NCBI RefSeq assembly: GCF_013248905.1
Contig: NZ_JABRVS010000001.1
Span: 4,030,001 to 4,094,000, forward strand
Reading direction: 5' to 3'
Length of the DNA: 64,000 nt
Origin: Shewanella sp. VB17
GTDB lineage: Bacteria > Pseudomonadota > Gammaproteobacteria > Enterobacterales > Shewanellaceae
Shown here in pieces: positions 8,125 to 18,413 of the stretch. The notes under the pieces are model-generated. The model searched no databases, was not told where the DNA came from, and saw only the letters and a list, made by a program, of their open reading frames with translations. The stretch's first letter is position 1. Every line of letters begins with the position of its first letter. The translations under genes and the position numbers were made by a program.

Positions 8125-10590
8125 TCATGCTCGCCAAATGTCATCACGATAACCGGCAATCGTTACATCGCTAGAAAAACGACCACTGGATGCAGTATTA
8201 TAAATGCTCATTTTGGTCCAATTCTCACGGTCTCGATAGGCTATCGCGACTTTCACCTGAGCTAATCGGTAAGACTCAAAATCCGCTGCCGTCATCCAAG
8301 GATCCGATGGACTTTTGATAGCATGAATAATGGGATCAAATATTTCAGGTTCGAGTAAATTAAAATGACCACTTTCTAGCAGCTCCATAACATGGGATAA
8401 GTCCGATGATGCTGCGATAAATCGATTCGGATCATAATGCCCACGCAGCGAAGTAACTTCATTGGCATTTAAGCCAAATAAGAAAAAATTCTCCTCCCCG
8501 ACTTCTTCGAGCATTTCAATATTGGCGCCATCTAACGTCCCAATCGTCAAAGCCCCGTTCATCATGAACTTCATATTGCCAGTGCCTGACGCCTCTTTCC
8601 CTGCGGTAGATATCTGCTCAGAAAGATCAGTGGCAGGGCATATTTTTTCCATGGCACTGACATTATAATTAGGCAGAAAAGCAAATCGAAGATAACGGCT
8701 AACTAAGGGATCGGAATTGACCATATGTGCCACATTATTGGCAAGCTTGATAAGCAACTTGGCCATGGCATAACCCGGCGCAGCTTTACCACCAATCAAG
8801 ACACACCTTGGCACGATATCATCGGTATTGCCTTGCTGTATTTGGTGATAAAGATGTATGACGTGCAGTATATTTAATAGCTGACGTTTATACTCATGGA
8901 TCCGCTTAACCTGAACATCAAACATCATAGTGGGATCGAACTGAACGCCACACTCTTTGGCTATCATATGAGTTAAATCGACCTTATTCGCCAGTTTTAC
9001 CTCCTGCCATTTTGTTAATAACGTCACATCTTCGGCCACGTCTTTTAACTTTTGCAGATGATGCAGGTTCTTCACCCAGCCGTCACCTAATCGTGCCGTT
9101 AGTAGCGCTGATAACCTAGGATTACAATGCGCTAACCAACGCCTCGGTGTCACACCATTGGTGCGGTTATTAAACTTCTCAGGCCACAAATCATAAAAGT
9201 GTTTAAACAATCCACTGGTCAGCAGCTGAGTATGCAACCCCGCCACACCATTAACCGAGAAGCTTGCCACAATGGCTAAATAAGCCATACGCACATGAGG
9301 GACTTCACCTTCTTCAATTATCGACATCTTAGCCAACATTTTTCCATCTCCAGGCCAGTGGTGTGCTACGTCATCAAGATAACGTGCGTTTATCTCATAA
9401 ATTATCTCTAATATTCTGGGGAGCATCTGCTCAAAAATACGCACAGGCCATCGCTCTAAAGCCTCTGGAAGTAAGGTATGATTGGTATATGCCATGGTAC
9501 TTGTGGTGATAGACCACGCTTGATCCCAACCAAGAAAATACTTATCCACCAGTAAACGCATTAACTCAGGGATGGCAATACTTGGGTGAGTGTCATTGAG
9601 TTGCATCACGTAAGCTTTAGCAAAACCACTAAAATCAGTCCCTTGGTGCATTACCCAATTGTTGAGTAAATCCTGCAAACTTGCCGATGACAGAAAATAC
9701 TGTTGCCTTAATCTCAGTTCTTTGCCATTTTCACTGGTGTCATTGGGATAAAGCACCATTGTTATCTGCTCAGCCAAATTCTTACTGGCCACAGCCTCAG
9801 TGTAATCTCCTTGATTAAATTCTTTTAAATCAAAATCATCTGTAGCCTCAGACTTCCACAGTCTTAAAGTATTGATCCGATCGTTACGGTAACCTGGCAC
9901 AGGCATATCGTAGGCGGCAGCAACCACATCTTGGGTGTCTACCCAGCTGGTATTACGTCGGCCATCTTTATCAATATAAACCTGAGTACGACCAAAAAAA
10001 GGCACGATGACATTATGTTTCGGTACGCGCACTTCCCATGGATTACCGTCTCTTAACCAACGATCTGGACGTTCTATCTGATAGCCATCGACAATTTTTT
10101 GAGCAAACATGCCGTACTCATATCTGATCCCGTATCCCGTTACAGAAATATCCATACTGGCACAACTATCGAGGAAACATGCCGCCAGCCGACCTAAGCC
10201 TCCATTCCCTAAACCAGCATCATGCTCTAAACTTTCAATTTCTTCTAAATCAATAGCATATTGCTGTAATGCTGCACGGCTTTCATCCTCCAATTGGAGA
10301 TTAAGCAAAGCATTACCTAATGCACGCCCCATCAGAAATTCTAATGACAAATACGCCACGTGTTTCGTTTGATATTGACTGTCTTTAGTACGTGTTTGCC
10401 GCCAATTATTTAACATCTGATCACGTACACTTAATGCCAAAGCATGAAACAATTGCTGCTCTGAGTATTCCTCATTACCTAAACCATTGCTCATGTAACG
10501 TGTTAATGAACCAGATAATGAATCACAAGGTTCACAATCACTTAATGTCGCTTTCGTCGCTCGTTTACCTTTATTGACTTTAGCACTCAT
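8125..10590 (-). CDS. glgP: Glycogen/maltodextrin phosphorylase
   Basis: Releases glucose-1-phosphate from the non-reducing ends of glycogen or maltodextrin using inorganic phosphate and PLP. The start is placed at ATG 10590 (MSAKVNKGKR, 821 residues), with AAGGAG 8 nt upstream. The PLP-lysine motif is EASGTGNMKFMMNGALTIGT, followed by DGANIEM. N-terminal motifs LSLEFLMGRALGNAL and DAGLGNGGLGRLAACFLDS are also present. Length matches the family. The start overlaps the end of glgX by 11 bp, which suggests coupled translation. Confidence 0.96.
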   Translation of the reverse strand: MSAKVNKGKRATKATLSDCEPCDSLSGSLTRYMSNGLGNEEYSEQQLFHALALSVRDQMLNNWRQTRTKDSQYQTKHVAYLSLEFLMGRALGNALLNLQLEDESRAALQQYAIDLEEIESLEHDAGLGNGGLGRLAACFLDSCASMDISVTGYGIRYEYGMFAQKIVDGYQIERPDRWLRDGNPWEVRVPKHNVIVPFFGRTQVYIDKDGRRNTSWVDTQDVVAAAYDMPVPGYRNDRINTLRLWKSEATDDFDLKEFNQGDYTEAVASKNLAEQITMVLYPNDTSENGKELRLRQQYFLSSASLQDLLNNWVMHQGTDFSGFAKAYVMQLNDTHPSIAIPELMRLLVDKYFLGWDQAWSITTSTMAYTNHTLLPEALERWPVRIFEQMLPRILEIIYEINARYLDDVAHHWPGDGKMLAKMSIIEEGEVPHVRMAYLAIVASFSVNGVAGLHTQLLTSGLFKHFYDLWPEKFNNRTNGVTPRRWLAHCNPRLSALLTARLGDGWVKNLHHLQKLKDVAEDVTLLTKWQEVKLANKVDLTHMIAKECGVQFDPTMMFDVQVKRIHEYKRQLLNILHVIHLYHQIQQGNTDDIVPRCVLIGGKAAPGYAMAKLLIKLANNVAHMVNSDPLVSRYLRFAFLPNYNVSAMEKICPATDLSEQISTAGKEASGTGNMKFMMNGALTIGTLDGANIEMLEEVGEENFFLFGLNANEVTSLRGHYDPNRFIAASSDLSHVMELLESGHFNLLEPEIFDPIIHAIKSPSDPWMTAADFESYRLAQVKVAIAYRDRENWTKMSIYNTASSGRFSSDVTIAGYRDDIWRA

Positions 10591-12709
10591 GAATCGACTC
10601 CTTAAATTCAGCATAAAAAAGCATTAAACTTCGTTCTTGCAGACAATATAACGCACATTTTTCGGATAATTTTTGTGATACCACCTCAGAATCTTGGGTA
10701 TGTAAAAGACACTGCCAAAGGCCGAGTTTAGGTAGGTCAGGTAAATAAAAATCTAAACTCTGCTCATCCGTATTTAACATCAATAATAATGCCTGACGAC
10801 AGCCCTTCTGCGCTTCAAGCTCACCGCTTATCACCACACTTAAACTACGAGTATGAGACTCACACCAAAGATTTTTTGTCATTTCAGTTCCATGCCGGCT
10901 GAACCAGTCAAGACCTGGTTCCTCAAAATTGACACTGTCGTGGATGTATTGACGATGGCAAAGCAACGGAAAACGTTTTCTTAATTGAATTAATTTTCGC
11001 GTAAAATTAAGCAATTCAATTTTACTGATATCTTGTGACCAATCGAACCAACTCAGTTCATTATTTTGACAATAGGCATTGTTATTCCCTCCTTGTGAAT
11101 GCCCAACCTCATCGCCTGCGAGTAACATTGGCACCCCTTGAGATAGGAAAAGAGTGGTGAGCATGTTTTTACACTGCCTAATTCTTAATGCATTAACGTT
11201 AAAGTCATTTGAATGTCCTTCTACACCATAGTTATGGCTAAAATTTTCATTGTGACCATCACGATTATCTTCTCCGTTGGCTTCATTGTGCTTCAGATTA
11301 AAACTGACAAGATCCATCAAAGAGAAGCCATCGTGACTGGTGATATAGTTAATACTGGCTGAAGGTTGGCGACCTGAATGCTCAAACAAATCACTGGAAC
11401 CGTGAAAGCGTCTGGCAAATTCAGGCAAAATACCTGCATCTCCACGCCAAAAGCGGCGAATCGTGTCACGATATTGGTCGTTCCATTCACTCCAACCAAT
11501 AGGAAACTGACCTAATTGATAACCACCGGGTCCGATATCCCATGGCTCAGCGATCAAACGGACTTGGCTTAACACTGGATCTTGTGTCAGAACATCAAAG
11601 AATCCAGAGCCAATATCAAACCCCTGCTTTTCACGACCTAGACAGGTGGCTAAATCAAAACGAAACCCGTCAACACCCATCACTTCAACCCAATACCTTA
11701 ATGAATCCATCACCAATTTAAGTACGTTAGGATTATCAGTATTGAGGGTATTACCACACCCGGTATCATTAATGTAATACCTAGGCTCATTGGGATTTAA
11801 ACGGTAATAGCTCAGGTTATCAATGCCCCGAAAACTATAGGTTGGGCCTAAACGATTGCCTTCTGCGGTGTGGTTATAAACCACATCCAAAATCACTTCA
11901 ATGCCAGCTTCATGCAATCTTGTCACCATTTGACGAAACTCAAACACATCATCATTTGTCAAATAAGCGTGGTGGGGCGCAAAAAAACCAATACTGTTGT
12001 ACCCCCAGTAATTATTAAGCTTCTTTTGTTGTAAAAAAGGCTCATCAAAGAAACTGTGTACTGGCATTAACTCAACACTGGTGATCCCAAGTTCAGTCAG
12101 ATACTTGATTGCTGCAGGTGAGCATAACCCTGAAAATGTTCCTCTTTCATTCTTAACAATATCGAGGTTAAGCTGCGTAAAACCTTTGACATTAAGCTCA
12201 TAAATGATGCTGCGACGTAAAGAAAGCGACACTTCTTCTTGGCTATAATTTTTCTGAACAGGAGGCACCGGTAAAAGGTGGCGATGATCGATAACTCGGC
12301 ACTTAGGCATAATATTGGCGTTGTCTGTCGTATCAAATGACAGATCTTCATCTTTATCATCAAGGCAATAACTATATAGACTCGGAGCATCAATACATTC
12401 CCCTACTAGCTGCTTAGCATAAGGATCGAGTAATAACTTATTTGGATTAAATCGATGCCCAGATAATGGCTGAAAAGGCCCCTCGACGCGATACGCATAA
12501 ACAACCCCTGCACACACGCCTTCGAGAAAGCCATGCCATATGTGCTGAGATTTTCGAGGAAGTGAATAACGCGCTATCTCGTCCTTTCCTAACGCATCAA
12601 AAATACACAGAATAACGTTAGTTCCATGAGCCGAAAATAGGGCGAAATTCACCCCAGAATCTTCAACACTTGCCCCTAAAGGATAAGGTTTACCATTACT
12701 TAATTTCAT
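10580..12709 (-). CDS. glgX: Glycogen debranching enzyme (isoamylase-type, GH13)
   Basis: Hydrolyses alpha-1,6 branches left after phosphorylase action. The start is ATG 12709, with AGGAGG upstream lying over the glgB stop; a TTG one codon earlier is too close to that site. The N-terminal CBM48 region (GASVEDSGVNFALFSAHGTNV) precedes the GH13 barrel. Catalytic motifs are DGFRFDLATCLGRE (nucleophile Asp), IAEPWDIGPGGYQLGQFP (acid Glu) and ITSHDGFSLMDLVSFN (transition-state Asp). The GlgX signature NGEDNRDGHNENFSHN follows. The 709 residues compare with about 657 in E. coli. Confidence 0.95.
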   Translation of the reverse strand: MKLSNGKPYPLGASVEDSGVNFALFSAHGTNVILCIFDALGKDEIARYSLPRKSQHIWHGFLEGVCAGVVYAYRVEGPFQPLSGHRFNPNKLLLDPYAKQLVGECIDAPSLYSYCLDDKDEDLSFDTTDNANIMPKCRVIDHRHLLPVPPVQKNYSQEEVSLSLRRSIIYELNVKGFTQLNLDIVKNERGTFSGLCSPAAIKYLTELGITSVELMPVHSFFDEPFLQQKKLNNYWGYNSIGFFAPHHAYLTNDDVFEFRQMVTRLHEAGIEVILDVVYNHTAEGNRLGPTYSFRGIDNLSYYRLNPNEPRYYINDTGCGNTLNTDNPNVLKLVMDSLRYWVEVMGVDGFRFDLATCLGREKQGFDIGSGFFDVLTQDPVLSQVRLIAEPWDIGPGGYQLGQFPIGWSEWNDQYRDTIRRFWRGDAGILPEFARRFHGSSDLFEHSGRQPSASINYITSHDGFSLMDLVSFNLKHNEANGEDNRDGHNENFSHNYGVEGHSNDFNVNALRIRQCKNMLTTLFLSQGVPMLLAGDEVGHSQGGNNNAYCQNNELSWFDWSQDISKIELLNFTRKLIQLRKRFPLLCHRQYIHDSVNFEEPGLDWFSRHGTEMTKNLWCESHTRSLSVVISGELEAQKGCRQALLLMLNTDEQSLDFYLPDLPKLGLWQCLLHTQDSEVVSQKLSEKCALYCLQERSLMLFYAEFKESIHEC

Positions 12710-12718
12710 CAAAGCCTC

Positions 12719-14974
12719 CTATCTCTTAGCATCGATGATTGAAATCACTAAGCAGGCTAAAGGCGGTACTGTGATCACACTACTTTGAGGCATATTTTGA
12801 TAGGGGATAGGTTCAGCAGTGATCACACCGGCATTACCGACACCACTGCCACCATAATATTGGCTATCGCTATTGAGTAATTCTTGATGTTCGGCATTGA
12901 CTGGTAAACCAATACGAAAATCATAATGCACCTGCGGTGTCATATTGACCACAAACAACAAGTGATCATCGGGCATATCCCCATAACGAATAAAACTAAA
13001 CACACTTGTTTGATGATTATTACAATCTAGCCAACAAAAACTGTCAGCTTCTGTGTCTCTGCTAAACAGCGCAGACTGTTGCCGATAAAGTTGATTTAAA
13101 TCTTTAACCCAAGCTTGTAGCCCTTTGTGAGGTAAATACTCGAGCAAATGCCAATCTAAACTGCGGTCATGACTCCACTCATCACGCTGACCAAATTCAT
13201 CGCCCATAAACAAGAGTTTTTTACCAGGATGACCCCACATAAAGCCTAAATAAGCACGGATATTGGCAAATTGTTGCCAGTCATCACCTGGGGGCTTACT
13301 AATCAATGAACCTTTGCCATGCACCACTTCATCATGACTTAACGAGAGCACAAACTGCTCGCTAAAACAGTACATCAAACTGAATGTCAGCTCATTTTGA
13401 TGATAGCTTCGATGGATAGGATCTCGGCTTAAATAACGTAAACTGTCATTCATCCACCCCATGTTCCATTTAAAACCAAACCCAAGCCCACCTTCATCAA
13501 CTCTGGTCGTGACACCAGAAAAAGCCGTCGATTCTTCGGCAATCATGACGATGCCAGGAAAAGCTTGATAGAGACGTTGATTTAACGTTTTTAAGAACGC
13601 TATCGCCTCAAGATTTTCACGACCACCATACTCATTAGGTACCCATTGTCCTGCCTCACGACTGTAGTCGAGATATAACATCGACGAGACCGCGTCTAAA
13701 CGTAACCCATCAAAGTGAAATTCATCCAACCAATAGCAAGCATTACTCAACAAATAACTTTGCACTTCACCACGGCCATAGTTATAAATCAAGGTGTCCC
13801 AGTCAGGGTGCTCACCACGTTTAGGATCATGATGTTCATACAAACTGGTACCATCAAATTGCACTAACCCATGAGGATCTTTCGGGAAATGAGCTGCCAC
13901 CCAATCAAGTACAACGGCAATATTTGCTTGATGACAAGCATCAATAAATGCTTGTAAACCCAATGCATCTCCAAATCTATAGGTCGGTGCATAAAGCCCC
14001 ACTGGTTGATAGCCCCATGAGCCATCAAAAGGATATTCATTAATTGGCATCAACTGAAGATGGGTAAATCCCATCTCTACGACATAAGGAATAAGTTCAT
14101 CGATGAGATCTTGATAGTTTAAGTATTGCTGGCCCCCATCCCCTTTCCTCCGCCAAGAGGCTAAATGGACTTCATACGTAGATATTGCTTCTTGATGCCA
14201 TTGTTTTTTATGTCGCTTGGATAACCAAGCTTTATCTTGCCAAACATGGTTTTTCTTAAGAGGGATAAGCGATGCATTACTGGGCGAACCTTGCATCGAT
14301 TTAGCGTAGGGATCAGACTTTTCTAGCCGTTCTCCGTCAGTGGTGATTAACTCGAATTTATAATGCTGTGACTCTGCCGCGTTTGGAATAAATATTTCCC
14401 AAAGACCATTGGCTTGATGCTGACGCATGACATGCCTAGTCCCATCCCAATGATTAAAATCCCCCACCACTGAAACTCGTCTTGCATTGGGTGCCCATAA
14501 GCAAAAGTGCACGCCAAGAACTTGATTCACTTCACGCCAATTTGCACCTAAAAATCGATAGGCTTGTTCAAGTCGGCCTTCACCAAATAAATAGAGATCA
14601 TTATCATTAAGTAAGCTTGAAAACTGATAAGGATCGATCACCTCTTCAACGCCAAGAGGGTATTCGACCCTTAACTTATAGAGAAAAGGGTTAACTCGAC
14701 GGCCCATAACCCCGGCAAATAGCCCGGCTTTATTAACATGGTCTAAACTCGCCACCTTGCTACCATCCTTAAGACTAATAACATCAACCTTGATCGCACC
14801 ACGTAGTAAGCATCGAACGATCAGTAATTGCTTAGGTTTAGCCGCCTTACTCTTAGCTGTATTTTCAACCTCAATTAAATGCATACCAAGGATAGAAAAC
14901 ACATCATAATATTCACCATTGAGTAGCGATATATCGGCACCGTTATGAAAATATGGGGCATTTTGAGTCATCAT
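12719..14974 (-). CDS. glgB: 1,4-alpha-glucan branching enzyme (GH13)
   Basis: Creates alpha-1,6 branches by cutting and transferring alpha-1,4 chains. The 751-residue protein has the long N-terminal GlgB domain (to about residue 150), a CBM48 (HFCLWAPNARRVSVVGDFNHWDG) and the barrel motifs YAPTYRFGD, DGLRLDAVSSMLYLDYSR (nucleophile), MIAEESTAFSGVT (acid/base) and LSHDEVVHGKGSL. The C-terminal all-beta domain ends the protein. The start has two adjacent ATGs (14974 and 14971) behind GGAAGA. It ends just before glgX and lies 41 bp after malQ, within the same operon. Confidence 0.96.
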   Translation of the reverse strand: MMTQNAPYFHNGADISLLNGEYYDVFSILGMHLIEVENTAKSKAAKPKQLLIVRCLLRGAIKVDVISLKDGSKVASLDHVNKAGLFAGVMGRRVNPFLYKLRVEYPLGVEEVIDPYQFSSLLNDNDLYLFGEGRLEQAYRFLGANWREVNQVLGVHFCLWAPNARRVSVVGDFNHWDGTRHVMRQHQANGLWEIFIPNAAESQHYKFELITTDGERLEKSDPYAKSMQGSPSNASLIPLKKNHVWQDKAWLSKRHKKQWHQEAISTYEVHLASWRRKGDGGQQYLNYQDLIDELIPYVVEMGFTHLQLMPINEYPFDGSWGYQPVGLYAPTYRFGDALGLQAFIDACHQANIAVVLDWVAAHFPKDPHGLVQFDGTSLYEHHDPKRGEHPDWDTLIYNYGRGEVQSYLLSNACYWLDEFHFDGLRLDAVSSMLYLDYSREAGQWVPNEYGGRENLEAIAFLKTLNQRLYQAFPGIVMIAEESTAFSGVTTRVDEGGLGFGFKWNMGWMNDSLRYLSRDPIHRSYHQNELTFSLMYCFSEQFVLSLSHDEVVHGKGSLISKPPGDDWQQFANIRAYLGFMWGHPGKKLLFMGDEFGQRDEWSHDRSLDWHLLEYLPHKGLQAWVKDLNQLYRQQSALFSRDTEADSFCWLDCNNHQTSVFSFIRYGDMPDDHLLFVVNMTPQVHYDFRIGLPVNAEHQELLNSDSQYYGGSGVGNAGVITAEPIPYQNMPQSSVITVPPLACLVISIIDAKR

Positions 14975-15015
14975 TTATCTTCCATTAGAATGTAAATTAC
15001 ACGCCTGAAATCAAA

Positions 15016-17172
15016 TTAAACAGTTACTGCGTCCATTTCAGATCGACTTCGCGCTGAACAAATCTCTCTCAATAACATTTGAGCCTGGGGAGAGTCTTTG
15101 ATTGCCTTTAAGGTATGAGGTAAGCGTCGCTGCCAGTTGGCGTACTCCTGCCAAGTGCCAGGAATATTAACGCTATGCCTTTCGCTAATCAGATCACAAA
15201 TTTGCATGCTAAACAAACTAGAGTAGCTCTTAGCAGCTAATGCAACCCAGGCATGTAAGATCTGCTCATACTCAATACTGTTAATATCTTCTGTGTCTGA
15301 GAGCAATCTGTGATGCACTAAGAGCTCAAATAGTTGATACTTTTCATGCTCACGCTGATTTAATGCATCACCGAGTATCTCATCATTATCCAAGAGTTCA
15401 ATCTGTCGCTTAAGGTGCAAATCACTGGATGACCACCAAGCAGCTAAAGTCGGCACATCATGATTTGCCAACATCATTAAACTGTGGTTTTTATGCTCAT
15501 CGGGCTCATTAAAGCCATTAGTGTGTTTGCAAAAATAGAAGAGTTGATTAGAGTAAATGCCAGCTTGAGTCAGGTAACCATAAAGCTCTGGGGGAACGAC
15601 ACCAAGATCTTCACCTATGATACAGCACTTAGCACGTTGGCTTTCTAGGCACAAAATGGCAACTAAAGTTTCAACGGGATAATACACATAGGCACCATTG
15701 CCCAAATTGGCAATATTAGGCCACCACCACAGCCTCAATATCGACATCACATGATCAATACGCAGTGCCCCACATGCTTGCATATTACTACGTAGAATAT
15801 GGATAAAATGCCCAAAGTTATGTTGCGTTAACTTGATGGGATCTAAAGGCGTCAATCCCCAATTTTGACCTTGTGCAGCAAACGGATCTGGCGGCGCGCC
15901 AATACTCGCATGTAAACAAAACTGATGTTGATTTTGCTTAACTTCAATACCATCAGGCGAAGCTCCTACGGCTAAGTCACGAATTAAGCCGATGGACATC
16001 CCTAGCGCCTTAGCATTGAGCTGACATTCCTCAAGTTGAGATTCGGCTAAAAACTGTAAATAACAATAAAAATGAGGATCAGCACAAAAGCCTACTGGTG
16101 CCTGTTTTGCCAGCTCAGTAGCAAAGTAATGTAAATCATCACCCTGTGAGTCAACAAACAGCGAGAATACTTGCGCACGAGGAGAGTCAGCGGCTAACTC
16201 ATAAGTGCAAAAGGCATCATATAACATATTGAGTAGTTCATATTTAATCGTGATAACACTGGCGTAATCGAGCCAATTATCTCGATTCAAAGCGATCTTT
16301 TTATCTGTAAATGTCTGAGTAGTCACTTGTGGTTCAATGTAGCGATATTCATCCACTCCCGAGATTTCAATATAAAGAGGATTAAGTCTTCTTCTGTCAC
16401 TGGGACTATAAGGACTGATACTTGTCTGCTTAAAATTGTCTAATGCATGCAGTGGATTTAACTGAATAAAATCACCACCTTGCTCTGCTATCATGGTGAT
16501 TAAATAGCGTAAATCACCAAAATCTCCTATGCCCCATTGCTCATCAGAGCGCAATGAATAAAGTTGAACACTTATGCCCCAAGGTCGAATTTCAGTCTCT
16601 AAATGAACGCTACCTTTGGATGTATCTTGTTTAATATCATCGAGTTGATATGTTTTATCTGGCGACACTAATAAAGTCCCACTCAAAGTAATAGCCTGAT
16701 CAACAAGAGTGAGTTCAAGAGTGTGATAGCCTAAGCCGAGTTCGATATTGGGAAATAATTGCTTTAATGAGCCTTGATAATGCAAATAGAGCGTATCGTT
16801 AATTCTATAGTCACCGCAGATATGAAGATCTTTAGGGTAAGCAATGGCAATATCATGTTCACCGTACTCTGTGTATATCTGTAAGCTGATTGCATCAGCG
16901 TAATCACTGTTCAAGTAAACATTGACATAAAGTTCACTTTCATTGGTATGCTGAAAGGCATGTAACGCAAGAGTCCAAGGCTTAGCATCAAGGAGGTAAA
17001 CCCTTTCATTAATACCCTGCTCTGAATCTGAACTGACAGAGCAATCTCCTCCCGCTAACATGCACTGCAAAATTCCAGTTCTATCGCAGGCAGAGATCTC
17101 AATACCTTGCCCATAACAATCGATAAATCTATCGCCAATCCCTTGTAAATAGAGTAATTTTTCAATATCCAT
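15016..17172 (-). CDS. malQ: 4-alpha-glucanotransferase (amylomaltase, GH77)
   Basis: Disproportionates maltodextrins, linking maltodextrin use to glycogen turnover. The 718-residue protein has GH77 motifs: QLYSLRSDEQWGIGDFGDL, NPLHALD, SPYSPSDRRRLNPLYIEI, ALRIDHVMSILRLWW (nucleophile Asp), GEDLGVVPPEL (acid Glu) and NHDVPTLAAWW. About 190 extra N-terminal residues match the longer gammaproteobacterial form. It is the first gene of the glycogen operon, so the promoter should lie in the 442-bp spacer upstream. Confidence 0.94.
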   Translation of the reverse strand: MDIEKLLYLQGIGDRFIDCYGQGIEISACDRTGILQCMLAGGDCSVSSDSEQGINERVYLLDAKPWTLALHAFQHTNESELYVNVYLNSDYADAISLQIYTEYGEHDIAIAYPKDLHICGDYRINDTLYLHYQGSLKQLFPNIELGLGYHTLELTLVDQAITLSGTLLVSPDKTYQLDDIKQDTSKGSVHLETEIRPWGISVQLYSLRSDEQWGIGDFGDLRYLITMIAEQGGDFIQLNPLHALDNFKQTSISPYSPSDRRRLNPLYIEISGVDEYRYIEPQVTTQTFTDKKIALNRDNWLDYASVITIKYELLNMLYDAFCTYELAADSPRAQVFSLFVDSQGDDLHYFATELAKQAPVGFCADPHFYCYLQFLAESQLEECQLNAKALGMSIGLIRDLAVGASPDGIEVKQNQHQFCLHASIGAPPDPFAAQGQNWGLTPLDPIKLTQHNFGHFIHILRSNMQACGALRIDHVMSILRLWWWPNIANLGNGAYVYYPVETLVAILCLESQRAKCCIIGEDLGVVPPELYGYLTQAGIYSNQLFYFCKHTNGFNEPDEHKNHSLMMLANHDVPTLAAWWSSSDLHLKRQIELLDNDEILGDALNQREHEKYQLFELLVHHRLLSDTEDINSIEYEQILHAWVALAAKSYSSLFSMQICDLISERHSVNIPGTWQEYANWQRRLPHTLKAIKDSPQAQMLLREICSARSRSEMDAVTV

Positions 17173-17614
17173 GCACTTTAACCTTGTGCATATAGAACAC
17201 GGTTCTCTGTAAAATCACTGTATTCATTAAACCACCAAGAAAAAAATATAAGCAAACAAAAAGCGAAGTAGGAACCCTGCCACAAATTAACGACAAACCA
17301 TTTAACAACAAAATAGTTACATTTTAGTGACAAAATAAAGAATTGAAAGGTTAATTCATAACAATTGATAATATTAATAGTAAATCAAGTAATAAAAGCG
17401 TCGGGATGTACACGTTCAGGTATTGCTAAAAAAATTAAAATAATGTAACTTCAATGACATAAAGTCTACATTGTGAATATCAATAAAATAGATTTGAATA
17501 AATAAAAACGACAATGAAAATCATTAACGGTGTACTTTTGAATGGCTGGGCTCGATCTACACGTAAGGCGGCATAAGTAGTTAAGTCTTTAGATAATTTT
17601 GAGGACTGTAAAAA
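17173..17614. other. AT-rich spacer between malQ and the CPXCG gene
   Basis: A 442-bp divergent spacer, very AT-rich, which must hold the promoter of the glycogen operon (leftward) and of the small CPXCG gene (rightward). I saw no convincing operator, riboswitch or coding remnant in it. Confidence 0.5.
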
Positions 17615-17812
17615 TTGAATCAATTAACTGAGAAATCGATAGAATGCCCTTATTGTGGTGAGACAATTGATGTTTTAATTGATTCCACCGACTTTGAACA
17701 AGAGTATATCGAAGATTGCCAAGTATGTTGTAGACCCATCAATGTCTTGGTGTCTGAAAGTATTGATGGTGAGGTTACAGTGACTGTTCATAATGAAGAT
17801 GACACATTTTGA
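17615..17812 (+). CDS. CPXCG-motif cysteine-rich small protein
   Basis: A 65-residue acidic protein with a TTG start behind GAGGA. Two cysteine pairs, ECPYCGE (C-P-x-C-G) near residues 11-14 and CQVCCRP near 35-39, form a probable zinc knuckle. This fits the family annotated as CPXCG motif-containing cysteine-rich proteins, whose function is unknown. The acidic C-terminus (HNEDDTF) is typical. No operon partner is evident. Confidence 0.85.
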   Translation: MNQLTEKSIECPYCGETIDVLIDSTDFEQEYIEDCQVCCRPINVLVSESIDGEVTVTVHNEDDTF

Positions 17813-17863
17813 GACAAGGCATGTATAAACTGTAGTTGATGTGATCATGGAGGATTTATATAT

Positions 17864-18211
17864 ATGAGAAAGTGGACATGGAAGATAGCAACAGTCTTGG
17901 TGATAGGTGCATGACTACTCAATCCTGAGTTAATGTCTTTGATGGTACTGATTGATGCTATAGGACTTGATCTATTCCTATTACTTATTGAAGTACAGAT
18001 AGTGGCTGTAAGTGGCTATTATTTTCAAGTGTGGTTTAAGCCTATATTGATACCTTACTATAAAATATTACGTAAAGTTGATCCCTATTTTTTCATCCCA
18101 ACCAAAAACTCTGTTGCCAAATATCCTATGATTTTGTGTCATGCAGTTCCTTTCTTAATGCTATTCATTATCGGCATCACAGTCGCTAAACCTGCGATTA
18201 ATATGGCATGA
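17864..18211 (+). pseudogene. Small two-helix membrane protein gene interrupted by an in-frame TGA
   Basis: A strong ribosome site (GGAGGA, 9-nt spacing) precedes an ATG at 17864 that opens MRKWTWKIATVLVIGA. A TGA follows at 17912-17914, and the same frame continues without another stop to 18211 (LLNPELMSLMVLIDAIGLDL...). The downstream part holds two probable membrane segments, roughly LDLFLLLIEVQIVAVSGYY and ILCHAVPFLMLFIIGITVA. The simplest reading is a gene of about 115 codons with one nonsense change, perhaps TGG to TGA. Restart at ATG 17933 would give a 92-residue protein, but its ribosome site is poor. I do not recognise the family. Confidence 0.65.
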
Positions 18212-18360
18212 TGTAAATTAGCGAAAGAAATGGCAGACTCAAAAAGATAAAGTTCACAAGAAATATAAAGAGATAAATCATCTTTTAAAGCCATCAAAAC
18301 ACAATTTTTACACGGTTCCTCATAACTGCACCTTGAACTTATAGCTCAGGATCACCTGTA

Positions 18361-18389
18361 AAAATAAGGACGTGATCGCGTCCTTATTC
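18361..18389 (-). terminator. Intrinsic terminator after the GFA gene
   Basis: Ten-bp perfect arms (AATAAGGACG at 18364-18373 and CGTCCTTATT at 18380-18389) surround a 6-nt loop. Read on the minus strand, the hairpin ends in a T-rich tail (TTATTTTTA). It lies 25 bp beyond the stop of the minus-strand GFA gene. Confidence 0.8.
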
Positions 18390-18413
18390 CAAGTGTTGAG
18401 CAAAATTCAAATG

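Noticed and set aside
12097..12393. 98-codon minus-strand frame inside glgX
   Set aside because: It overlaps glgX in another frame with no supporting motif or ribosome site.
17173..17230. CRP-like GTG...CAC half-sites upstream of malQ
   Set aside because: The half-site spacing does not fit the CRP pattern TGTGA-N6-TCACA.
17912..17914. TGA as a selenocysteine codon
   Set aside because: No redox motif or nearby SECIS-like hairpin was seen, and the codon lies in a membrane-helix region; a nonsense mutation is simpler.
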